The notes under the pieces are model-generated. The model saw only the letters and a program-made list of their open reading frames with translations. It ran no database searches and had not been told where the DNA came from. From NCBI RefSeq assembly GCF_959020145.1, contig NZ_CAUEQY010000027.1, forward strand, positions 1-15,767: a DNA stretch of 15,767 nucleotides, given 5' to 3'. The DNA is from an uncultured Bifidobacterium sp. (lineage in GTDB: Bacteria > Actinomycetota > Actinomycetes > Actinomycetales > Bifidobacteriaceae). How positions within the stretch are numbered: position 1 is the first letter of the stretch; every line of letters begins with the position of its first letter. Below are positions 7,329-13,044 of this stretch, piece by piece. A program made the translations under genes and the position numbers.

Positions 7329-7363
7329 GAAGCCCCGCGTTGGTGCGGGGCTTCTTTTGTTTT
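7329..7363 (+). terminator. Rho-independent terminator of the ABC ATPase gene
   Basis: GAAGCCCCGC (7329-7338) pairs perfectly with GCGGGGCTTC (7345-7354) around a 6-base loop and is followed by TTTTGTTTT. Textbook form. The 9-bp stem at 7291-7325 stands directly before it. Confidence 0.9.
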
Positions 7364-7404
7364 CCGCAAGCACAATATCGGCTTGTAATGTCTGTTTGTA
7401 GCAT

Positions 7405-7430
7405 CGATCGCAATATTCGATCGTAATATG
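7405..7430. repeat. 13-bp tandem repeat upstream of the DUF4032 gene
   Basis: CGATCGCAATATT (7405-7417) is followed directly by CGATCGTAATATG (7418-7430), 11 of 13 bases identical. Each copy begins with the palindrome CGATCG. Located about 110 bases before the start codon, it could be a regulator site; no known motif is recognised. Confidence 0.4.
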
Positions 7431-7522
7431 AGATGGATAGTGAGATTCCAGTATTGAGATCATCGCATATCGGCAGGTGAAACGGATTCGTCCATACTTG
7501 CTTCTTCGGGTAGGTCAACAGG

Positions 7523-7536
7523 TAAATTGTTGATTC
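7523..7536 (+). promoter_or_regulatory. Possible -10 element giving a leaderless mRNA
   Basis: TAAATT (7523-7528) matches the actinobacterial TANNNT -10 pattern and ends 8 bases before the ATG at 7537. Transcription would then start at or next to the ATG. No ribosome binding site is present in this interval, consistent with leaderless translation. A -35 element at proper spacing is not clear (TTGCTT at 7498-7503 is 19 bases away). Confidence 0.3.
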
Positions 7537-8946
7537 ATGGAATCTCTTGAATTGCCACAGATGGATCCCCGTGTGCTGAAAGCAACTTCCGTGAAGGCCG
7601 AAGATCCGGCTGCCTCATCTCCGGAGCCGCATGCGCTGAAAATCACCGCCGCAAGCTCGAATCCAAAGATGTTCACCCTGCCGTGGGAAAAGCCGCTGGC
7701 TACTTGGCCGGAAGACCTGCTGGCCAATCTTCCGCGTGGTATTTCCAGGCATGTGGTGCGTTTCGTGCACGTAGGCGACGAAGTGTACGCCATGAAGGAA
7801 ATCACGCGCAATGTGGCGGAACGAGAATACGAGCTGCTGCGTCGCCTGCAGAAGCTGGAACTGCCGACCGTGCAGCCGATCGCCGTGGTCACAGGCCGTC
7901 ATAGCCGTGAAGGCGAGCCGCTGGAAGCGATCCTTGTCACCAAGCATTTGAAGTTCTCACTGCCGTATCGTGCGCTGTTCGCGCGTAATCTGCGCCCTGA
8001 TACCGCGGAACGACTGATCGACGCGTTGGCCGTGCTGATGGTGCGTTTGCATTTGGCTGGCTTCTATTGGGGCGATGTGTCACTGTCGAACGTGTTGTTC
8101 CTGCGCGACGCCTACGCGTTCTCCGCATTTTTGGTTGATGCGGAAACCGGTGATCTGCAGATTAATCTGACGGAAGGCCAGCGCGAGTACGACGTTGATT
8201 TGGCCCGTACGAACATTATTGGCGAATTGATGGATCTTTCGTCCGGTTCGCTGCTGCCGAGCGGTGTTGACGAAATTGCGATCGGCAACCGTTTGGTGGA
8301 TCGTTACCATTCGCTGTGGAGCGCGCTGACTGATACCGACAAGTTCGGTCCGGATGAGATGTGGAAGATCGAGAAGCGCGTCAACAAGCTCAATGAGCTT
8401 GGTTTTGATGTGGATGAGCTGGAGATGAAGACCGCCGAAGATGGCAAGCGTGTGCTGGTCCGTCCGCGTGTGGTCGATGCCGGCTATGCGAATCGTAAGC
8501 TGCTGCGTTTGACTGGTCTTGATGTGCAGGAGAATCAGGCTCGTCGACTGTTGAACGATTTGGATGCCTACCGCGCTTCCACATGGCGTGAGGGTGAGGA
8601 TCTTGAGATTGTCGCCACTGATTGGATGCGCGAAGTGTTCGAACCGACCGTGCGCATGATTCCGCGTGAATACCGTTCGCAGATCGAACCGGCTCAGTTC
8701 TTCCATGAAGTGCTTGACCACCGTTGGTTCCTGGCCGAGAAGGCGGGTCATGATGTGCCGATGGCCGAGGCGGTGCAAAGCTATGTGGAGAAGGTGCTTC
8801 CGCAGTACAAGCTCACCACGAAGGATGTGGACGCGTTGAACGCCGAAGCCGATTCCGGTGTGATCGACGACGAATACACCTACGACGATCCCGACGACGG
8901 CTACAACCCCGACGACGATCCCGACGCAGCTGTATGGGCACATTGA
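7537..8946 (+). CDS. DUF4032 protein with kinase-like (Kdo/WaaP-type) domain
   Basis: A 469-residue soluble protein of the DUF4032 family, seen in actinobacteria, with a lipopolysaccharide-kinase-like N-terminal half. Kinase landmarks are visible: Lys87 in 'VYAMKEIT' (ATP-binding lysine), Glu95/Glu97 as the possible helix-C partner, 'HLAGFYWGDVSLSNVLF' (172-188) as catalytic loop with D180 and N185, and 'FLVDAETGD' (198-206) where D201 would bind metal. The C-terminal half (about 210-435) is the DUF4032 region proper, ending in a very acidic Asp/Tyr/Pro tail (about 440-465). The substrate is unknown. The first 45 residues look disordered. The ATG at 7537 lacks a ribosome binding site; no better downstream start is seen. 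Monocistronic, closed by a long hairpin. Confidence 0.85.
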   Translation: MESLELPQMDPRVLKATSVKAEDPAASSPEPHALKITAASSNPKMFTLPWEKPLATWPEDLLANLPRGISRHVVRFVHVGDEVYAMKEITRNVAEREYELLRRLQKLELPTVQPIAVVTGRHSREGEPLEAILVTKHLKFSLPYRALFARNLRPDTAERLIDALAVLMVRLHLAGFYWGDVSLSNVLFLRDAYAFSAFLVDAETGDLQINLTEGQREYDVDLARTNIIGELMDLSSGSLLPSGVDEIAIGNRLVDRYHSLWSALTDTDKFGPDEMWKIEKRVNKLNELGFDVDELEMKTAEDGKRVLVRPRVVDAGYANRKLLRLTGLDVQENQARRLLNDLDAYRASTWREGEDLEIVATDWMREVFEPTVRMIPREYRSQIEPAQFFHEVLDHRWFLAEKAGHDVPMAEAVQSYVEKVLPQYKLTTKDVDALNAEADSGVIDDEYTYDDPDDGYNPDDDPDAAVWAH

Positions 8947-8980
8947 TAGAAAAAGCTCCAGTGGAGCTTTTTCTATCAAT
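8942..8980. terminator. Long perfect palindromic terminator of the DUF4032 gene
   Basis: A 19-base arm (8942-8960) is perfectly complementary to 8962-8980. The stop codon of the DUF4032 gene (8944-8946) lies inside the left arm. Each arm contains a run of five A or T, so the hairpin can end transcription from either side. Confidence 0.8.
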
Positions 8981-9067
8981 ATGCCCTGAGACGAGGCGAT
9001 AGCCGCGCCGAAGGCAGTATTGAGTCTGCGGCGTAGCCGCAGTCAAAAATTGCAGGGCCGAGCCGTT

Positions 9068-9102
9068 AAGCGGAGGACCACTAATAATCCTCCGCTTTTT
9101 GT
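9068..9102 (+). terminator. Second plus-strand Rho-independent terminator
   Basis: AAGCGGAGGA (9068-9077) pairs with TCCTCCGCTT (9088-9097) around a 10-base loop, followed by TTTTT (9096-9100) and GTT. No plus-strand protein gene ends here, so it is either a backup for the DUF4032 gene or the end of a non-coding transcript. Confidence 0.75.
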
Positions 9103-9117
9103 TATCCCTTCACACCC

Positions 9118-9160
9118 CTCACTTTCAAAACTCAAAAAAATTTTGACTTTTGAAAGTGAG
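9118..9160. repeat. 43-bp AT-rich near-perfect inverted repeat
   Basis: CTCACTTTCAAAA (9118-9130) is perfectly inverted at 9148-9160. Inside it, TCAAAA (9132-9137) inverts to TTTTGA (9141-9146) around a central AAA. Only one C-C mismatch (9131/9147) interrupts the arms. It is longer than a typical terminator and lies between two others, so its role is unclear. Confidence 0.75.
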
Positions 9161-9244
9161 AGAACGTGTTGCGAGAGATCGTTGGCGGGGGAGTGGGTCT
9201 GCGGTAAGCGCAAAATCAATCCAAGTACAGATTTGCGCAACAAA

Positions 9245-9278
9245 ATGAGCGGATAATCCGTATGGACTATCCGCTCAT
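9245..9278 (-). terminator. Rho-independent terminator of rlmB
   Basis: ATGAGCGGATA (9245-9255) is the exact inverse of 9268-9278, with a 12-base loop. On the minus strand the stem is followed by TTTTGTTG, reading away from rlmB, whose stop is at 9333-9335. Good form. Confidence 0.8.
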
Positions 9279-9332
9279 ATGTATTTCGGACTTGCTGCCT
9301 TGTTGTGCTTACTTCCTGTTGCTTCGTGTTGA

Positions 9333-10334
9333 TTACTTCGCGTCAGCGGCGGCACCGGCCTCGCGGCGGGCGCGTGCGACGGAATACAGCGTGATGCCCG
9401 CTGCGACGGAAGCGTTCAGCGATTCGACCATGTTCGACATTGGGATGCCGGCGATGGAATCGCATGTCTCGCGTACGAGACGGCTCAGGCCGTTGCCTTC
9501 GGAACCGAGCACCACAACCAGCGGATCGGTTTCGAAACCGGTTTCGCCAACGAGGGCGTCGCCGCCACCGTCGAGACCAACGCTGTAGTATCCGCGTTCC
9601 TTCAGGCTTTCAATGGCTTTGGTGAGGTTCACCACGCGGGCGACCGGCATGTGCGCGGCTGCGCCTGCGGACACCTTCCATGCGGCTGCGGTGACCGAAG
9701 CGGAACGACGTTCCGGCAGGATCACGCCGTTGGCGCCGAATGCGGCTGCGGAACGGATGACCGCGCCCAGATTCTGCGGATCGGTGACGCCGTCAAGCGC
9801 GATGAACAGCGGACGTGCCGCAATGCGTGCGCTTGCGGAGTTGGCCGCTTCCATGGCACGAGACTTCTTGTCCGCGCGTTCCACCAGCTCGGCGAGCGAG
9901 GAATACTGGAACGGCTGCGCCTTCATCACCACGCCCTGATGGTTGGAGGAGCGTGCGATACGGTCCATTTCCAGTCGGTCGGCTTCCATGAGGTTCAGTC
10001 CGTGAATACCGGCGAGACGAATGATTTCGCGCGTGCGATCGTCGTGCTCGATGCGTGCGGCCACATACAGCGTGCTCGCGGGCACGCCGCAGCGCAACGC
10101 TTCGAGAACGGCGTTGCGACCGATGACGAGATCGTCGGATTCTGAGCTGAACTTTGCCGCGCGACGGCGTGCCGCCAGTCGCGGATCAGCCATCTTACGA
10201 CGATTGGTAGCCTGCTTTTCCTTGTAAGCCTTGTGATATACGCGATCTTCGGCCTTGGGGGTCGGTCCCTTGCCCCTCAGCGCGTTACGATGCTTTCCAC
10301 CCGACCCCTTGGTCGGTCCTTTTTTCATTGCCAT
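9333..10334 (-). CDS. rlmB: 23S rRNA 2'-O-methyltransferase, RlmB/TrmH type
   Basis: A SPOUT-class RNA methyltransferase that would transfer a methyl group from S-adenosylmethionine to a ribose 2'-OH, most likely guanosine 2251 of 23S rRNA. From the ATG at 10334 the protein has 333 residues. A basic, low-complexity N-terminal extension spans about 1-65. An L30e-like substrate-binding domain follows (about 68-140, 'VIGRNAVLEAL' and 'SSNHQGVV'). The SPOUT domain carries its three motifs: 'NLGAVIRSAAAFG' (188-200), 'VLGSEGNGLSRL' (about 275-286) and 'SNMVESLNASVAAG' (300-313). These form the trefoil-knot cofactor site. The frame opens at a GTG at 10355, but the MAMKKG start fits better; an ATG at 10328 also exists. 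The exact nucleotide modified is inferred from the family. Confidence 0.9.
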   Translation of the reverse strand: MAMKKGPTKGSGGKHRNALRGKGPTPKAEDRVYHKAYKEKQATNRRKMADPRLAARRRAAKFSSESDDLVIGRNAVLEALRCGVPASTLYVAARIEHDDRTREIIRLAGIHGLNLMEADRLEMDRIARSSNHQGVVMKAQPFQYSSLAELVERADKKSRAMEAANSASARIAARPLFIALDGVTDPQNLGAVIRSAAAFGANGVILPERRSASVTAAAWKVSAGAAAHMPVARVVNLTKAIESLKERGYYSVGLDGGGDALVGETGFETDPLVVVLGSEGNGLSRLVRETCDSIAGIPMSNMVESLNASVAAGITLYSVARARREAGAAADAK

Positions 10335-10401
10335 AGTTGTCCATTCTCCCAGCACCCCGGGAAAAGGCTACTGGCGTCGCGTCCGCTCGATATTGCTCGA
10401 T

Positions 10402-11724
10402 ATGATGGCAAGAATGGAGAAGAACAAAGAGATTTTCGGATTGCCCCTCATGTTCTGGGGCTTGTGGGTCACGCTGCTTATCCTGTGGATGGGCCGCTTC
10501 GTCACGTCATTCCTTTCCATGTATCTGGTGTCTGACATGCATGTCAGCGCGGGCGTGGCCGGCACCATCGTCTCCATGTACGGTTTCGGCGGCATCTTCG
10601 GCTGCCTGTATGGCGGCGCGCTGTCCGACCGCTTCGGCCGCCCGGCGATGATCGTCATCGGCAATCTCGGCTCCGCCGCGATGCTGGTCCTGCTGGCGTT
10701 CATCGGCAATCCGTGGATCATGGCGATCGCGCTGCTGGCCTACGGCGCCATCTCATCCATGCCGACGCCCGCGGTCGCGGCGTACGTGTCCGACGTGGTG
10801 CCGTTCCGCAAACAGAAGCGCGCGTATTCGCTGCAGACGTGGGCCGCGAATTTCGGCTTCGCGATCGGCCCGATCATCGCCAACCAGTTGGTGAAGATCT
10901 CCTATGCGCTGATGTTCTACGCGGAAGCCGCGGTGCTGGTGTTCGCCACGATCTTGATGATCGTGTTCTTCAAGGAAGTCGGGCTGGGCAAGCGCCCGCG
11001 GGGCGAGGTCGCGCCGGCGCGGGCGTCGCAAGCCGCGGAATCAGCTGCGGGAAATGCCGTGGAACATGCTGTGAAACAAACCGGCGAATCGCAGCGGCCG
11101 CAGCGGTTCTCCGTATGGCGCAGCTATCGTCGCGCATGCGCCGACGGCGCGCTGATGTCGATGGTGGTGCTGATGTTCCTGTACACGCTGGCGTATTACC
11201 AGATCGTCAGCGGCCTGCCGATTTCCATGACGCAGATCGGCCTTGGCACGGATGAATATTCCAGTCTGCTGACCATCAACGGCGGTCTGCTGTGTCTGCT
11301 GCAGATTCCCGCGATCGGTCTGTTCCAGCGGATGAGCAACACCCGAGTGCTGGTGCTCGGCATGTCCATCACGGCGGTCGGATATGCGTTCCAGATCGGC
11401 GCGAATTCGTGGGTGGCGTTCGCAATCGCGACTGTGCTGTGGACGCTTGGCGAGCTGGGCACGTTCCCGATTGCCGCCACAACGGTGGCGAACATCGCGC
11501 CAAAGGATGTGCGCGGCACCTACCAAGGGTTATACAACCTGGTGTGGTCGCTGTCGAACGCGTTCTCGCCGTTGGTCGGAGGCTGGATTCTCAACGCGTT
11601 CGGCAGCCGTGTGCTGTGGATCTGCTGCACGGTGATGTTCGTCATCGTGGCAATCGGCTTCTACGTGACGCGCGGCCCACGCGAACGCGCCGCCGCCCGC
11701 AATCTCGCTGTTGAGGAGGGGTAG
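10402..11724 (+). CDS. Major facilitator superfamily transporter (DHA1-like)
   Basis: A 440-residue, 12-helix secondary transporter. Motif A, 'GGALSDRFGRP' (71-81), is intact in the loop between helices 2 and 3. A hydrophilic central loop (about 195-250, rich in A, R, E and Q) separates the two six-helix halves, as usual. Its layout resembles drug/proton antiporters (DHA1), but the substrate cannot be read from sequence. The frame is open from 10255, overlapping the rlmB 5' end; ATGs at 10402, 10405 and 10414 are realistic starts and 10402 is used here. None has a convincing ribosome binding site. Only 67 bases separate it from the divergent rlmB start. A direct repeat GCTCGATAT (10385-10393, 10395-10403) lies at the start. 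Confidence 0.85.
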   Translation: MMARMEKNKEIFGLPLMFWGLWVTLLILWMGRFVTSFLSMYLVSDMHVSAGVAGTIVSMYGFGGIFGCLYGGALSDRFGRPAMIVIGNLGSAAMLVLLAFIGNPWIMAIALLAYGAISSMPTPAVAAYVSDVVPFRKQKRAYSLQTWAANFGFAIGPIIANQLVKISYALMFYAEAAVLVFATILMIVFFKEVGLGKRPRGEVAPARASQAAESAAGNAVEHAVKQTGESQRPQRFSVWRSYRRACADGALMSMVVLMFLYTLAYYQIVSGLPISMTQIGLGTDEYSSLLTINGGLLCLLQIPAIGLFQRMSNTRVLVLGMSITAVGYAFQIGANSWVAFAIATVLWTLGELGTFPIAATTVANIAPKDVRGTYQGLYNLVWSLSNAFSPLVGGWILNAFGSRVLWICCTVMFVIVAIGFYVTRGPRERAAARNLAVEEG

Positions 11725-11739
11725 CCGGCGTACGTGAAA

Positions 11740-11781
11740 AGCGGGAGGCCGCGATTCCGTTTGGAACCGCGGCCTCCCGCT
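11740..11781. terminator. Very strong hairpin between MFS gene and small peptide gene
   Basis: A 14-bp perfect GC-rich stem (11740-11753 with 11768-11781) continues after one mismatch into TTCC/GGAA with a GTTT loop. On the minus strand it is followed by TTTTC, giving a textbook terminator for the peptide gene at 11859-11981. On the plus strand it lies 15 bases after the MFS stop, with only a weak T tract, so it probably serves both genes. Confidence 0.85.
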
Positions 11782-11858
11782 ATGTGATTTAAGGATTGGA
11801 AAGAAGAGGGGCGAGGTGCTGTGGCGCCTGCGCCTTGCCTCCCGTCTAGGAAGCGGTC

Positions 11859-11981
11859 TTACTTGTTGAGGACCTTCTTGAAGAGGTCGGAGGAAGCCTT
11901 GGCGAGTGCGAACTGGCCGAAGCCCGGATCGATGGAAGCGAGGTTGGCGTTGATGACCTGGTTGAAAGTGTTGTTCTTCAT
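11859..11981 (-). CDS. Unrecognised 40-aa peptide with highly biased codons
   Basis: The product begins [20 protein letters not shown] and ends [13 protein letters not shown] do not recognise a family. It has no Cys, no hydrophobic signal sequence and no double-glycine leader; net charge is about +3 and the C-terminal half could form an amphipathic helix. Evidence that it is real: AAAGGA lies 6 bases before the ATG. All six Asn are AAC, all five Lys AAG, all four Leu CTC, all four Phe TTC, both Ile ATC and both Val GTC, the same preference as the strongly expressed ABC ATPase. A strong minus-strand terminator follows at 11740-11781, and a candidate promoter lies about 120 bases upstream. It is probably abundant. 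Options include a bacteriocin-like or signalling peptide, or a small housekeeping or stress protein. Confidence 0.75.
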
Positions 11982-12101
11982 GATGTTTCCTTTCGTTCGG
12001 CTTGGCGGCGCGTATCTGTTTTCTTGTCCATTCCTCTGGCCGCTGCCGTAAGTCTGTGTTTGTTGTCTATTTTCTTTTCTTCGTTCTTCTGTTGTGCCTT
12101 C

Positions 12102-12131
12102 ATCTTACGTCGGGCAAATCGACAATGTCAT
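12102..12131 (-). promoter_or_regulatory. Candidate promoter of the small peptide gene, with flanking palindrome
   Basis: On the minus strand ATGACA (12131-12126, five of six to TTGACA) is followed after 18 bases by TAAGAT (12107-12102). Just upstream is the 10-bp palindrome GACGATCGTC (12134-12143), a possible operator. The resulting leader of about 115 bases is purine-rich and A-rich (roughly 12050-12095), with little predicted structure before the ribosome binding site. Confidence 0.4.
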
Positions 12132-12213
12132 GCGACGATCGTCACTTCTTTTGTAAAATCATCGGCTAATCTTGAAGAAAAAGTAACGTTCGCTGAAAAT
12201 TGGCGGACGCATC

Positions 12214-12543
12214 TTATAGTCCATATTCTTTGCGTCTCTTGTTGGCTTTGATGTAAGCGTCACTATCGGAACGAATGCCAACGACGATGATGGTCATGAT
12301 TCCATTTCGCAGTAACGGTTTGTAAACAACGCGAATGCCGATATCCCTGAATCTGATTTTGCAAAGCCCGGAAAGTTTCGTTCGTTCGGCATTGCGTAAC
12401 GGTTTGCCATACCCGCCTTGCGAGGTGGGCAGTGGGTTTGTGCGAACTTTCTCGATTCCCTTGAGTACTTGGATTTGCTCGGCTTTGCCGAGTTTGCGCA
12501 TGTCTTTCTTGGCTTCGTCAAGCCATTCAACTTGCCAGTTCAT
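12214..12543 (-). CDS. RelE/ParE-superfamily toxin
   Basis: A 109-residue toxin of a type II toxin-antitoxin pair. RelE members cut mRNA in the ribosomal A site. The family fold is apparent: an N-terminal helical part ('WLDEAKKDMRKLGKAEQIQVLKGIEK'), a 'GGYGKPLRN' turn, 'LSGLCKIRFRDIGIRVVYKP' (about 57-76) with basic residues on strands, 'IIVVGIRSDSDAYIKA' and a basic C-terminus with a late Tyr (EYGL). Its ATG overlaps the antitoxin stop (ATGA, 12540-12543), the usual coupled order antitoxin then toxin. Length is slightly above the usual 85-100 residues. No clear terminator follows. Family call good; ribosome-dependent cleavage is assumed from the family. Confidence 0.87.
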   Translation of the reverse strand: MNWQVEWLDEAKKDMRKLGKAEQIQVLKGIEKVRTNPLPTSQGGYGKPLRNAERTKLSGLCKIRFRDIGIRVVYKPLLRNGIMTIIVVGIRSDSDAYIKANKRRKEYGL

Positions 12544-12857
12544 GCGAGTTCCGGCTCAGGTGCCTCGGCGAGGTCGCTTGGGGAAATGCCGAGATCGAGC
12601 ATGACCTCTTCGTTGCTGATAGTTGTGCCAGTACTGTTGGCGAGTCTTTTTTCGGCAAGAAGCAAGTCTTCGTTGTCTTCGATTCGTTCCATGAGAGCGC
12701 GATAGTTTTCGATATTCATGAGAACGTAGGACGGCTTGTTTCGTTTGATCAGAATGACTGGATCGTGGTCGGCCCGCTGCAACAATGCGGAAGTACGACC
12801 ATTGCTGAGCTCGCTGATTGGAGCAAGGTCATCGAGTATGTCAAGTGCGCTTGCCAT
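12540..12857 (-). CDS. Phd/YefM-family antitoxin
   Basis: A 105-residue antitoxin. The N-terminal domain (about 13-65) shows the Phd/YefM pattern: 'ISELSNGRTSALLQRADHDPVILIKRNKPSYVLMNIENYRAL', a DNA-binding and dimerisation unit. The acidic C-terminus, rich in E, L and P, should wrap the toxin and is normally protease-sensitive. The ATG at 12857 is preceded by AAGAAAGG. The pair is AT-richer than its surroundings, consistent with horizontal gain (inference). It should repress its own promoter together with the toxin at the palindromes upstream (12892-12948). Confidence 0.88.
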   Translation of the reverse strand: MASALDILDDLAPISELSNGRTSALLQRADHDPVILIKRNKPSYVLMNIENYRALMERIEDNEDLLLAEKRLANSTGTTISNEEVMLDLGISPSDLAEAPEPELA

Positions 12858-12891
12858 GATAAACCTTTCTTAAAACCGAATTTCATACCCA

Positions 12892-12948
12892 ATTATATAC
12901 CAGTATTAATACCAAGATTCATGGTTGTGCGACTTTGAATCTTGGTAT
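12892..12948 (-). promoter_or_regulatory. Toxin-antitoxin promoter and operator palindromes
   Basis: On the minus strand a perfect TATAAT (12897-12892) lies about 35 bases before the antitoxin ATG. Directly upstream is the perfect palindrome GTATTAATAC (12903-12912). A 13-bp inverted repeat (12909-12921 with 12936-12948, 14-base loop) overlaps its edge. GGTAT and its complement recur throughout. This layout fits autorepression by the antitoxin-toxin complex. Confidence 0.6.
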
Positions 12949-12971
12949 AAAAAGCGATTTCGCTATGGAAA

Positions 12972-12997
12972 GGGCACCGAGCTGTTGCTTGGTGCCC
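12972..12997 (-). terminator. Terminator of the DUF308 gene
   Basis: GGGCACC (12972-12978) pairs with GGTGCCC (12991-12997); the stem continues through a G-U pair and AGC/GCT to a TGTT loop. On the minus strand it is followed by TTTCC, 48 bases past the DUF308 stop at 13045. Confidence 0.65.
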
Positions 12998-13044
12998 CTG
13001 GGAAAACAGAGATAATCAGACTTTACGGCCCGCGCCGCAAAAAA

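Larger units (their letters stand above)
7174..7536. other. Intergenic region with 3' hairpins and DUF4032 upstream region
   Basis: No gene is seen in these 363 bases. The first half is the 3' region of the ABC ATPase, with three successive hairpins. CGGAAG (7263-7268) pairs with CTTCCG (7275-7280). A 9-bp stem AACGAGACG (7291-7299) pairs with CGTCTCGTT (7317-7325). The terminator follows at 7329. The second half is AT-richer, carries a 13-bp tandem repeat (7405-7430) and leads into the DUF4032 gene. Confidence 0.6.
8947..9332. other. Gene-free, hairpin-dense region; possible structured RNA
   Basis: No credible protein gene is present in 386 bases between two converging genes. In order it contains: the DUF4032 terminator; a closing pair GCCCTG (8983-8988) with CAGGGC (9053-9058); an internal stem CTGCGGC (9026-9032) with GCCGCAG (9036-9042); a textbook plus-strand terminator (9068-9100); a 43-bp AT-rich palindrome (9118-9160); a stem GCGCAAA (9208-9214) with TTTGCGC (9232-9238); and the rlmB terminator (9245-9278). 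The portion 8983-9100 could be a small RNA ending at its own terminator, but no clear promoter is seen. Confidence 0.5.

Noticed and set aside
8080..8979. 299-codon minus-strand frame opposite the DUF4032 gene
   Set aside because: Shadow of the kinase-like gene; starts in its terminator palindrome and shows no domain features.
12024..12251. 75-codon plus-strand frame with hydrophobic Phe/Ser/Cys stretch
   Set aside because: Antisense to the purine-rich leader of the small peptide gene, which creates the Phe/Ser run; no ribosome binding site.
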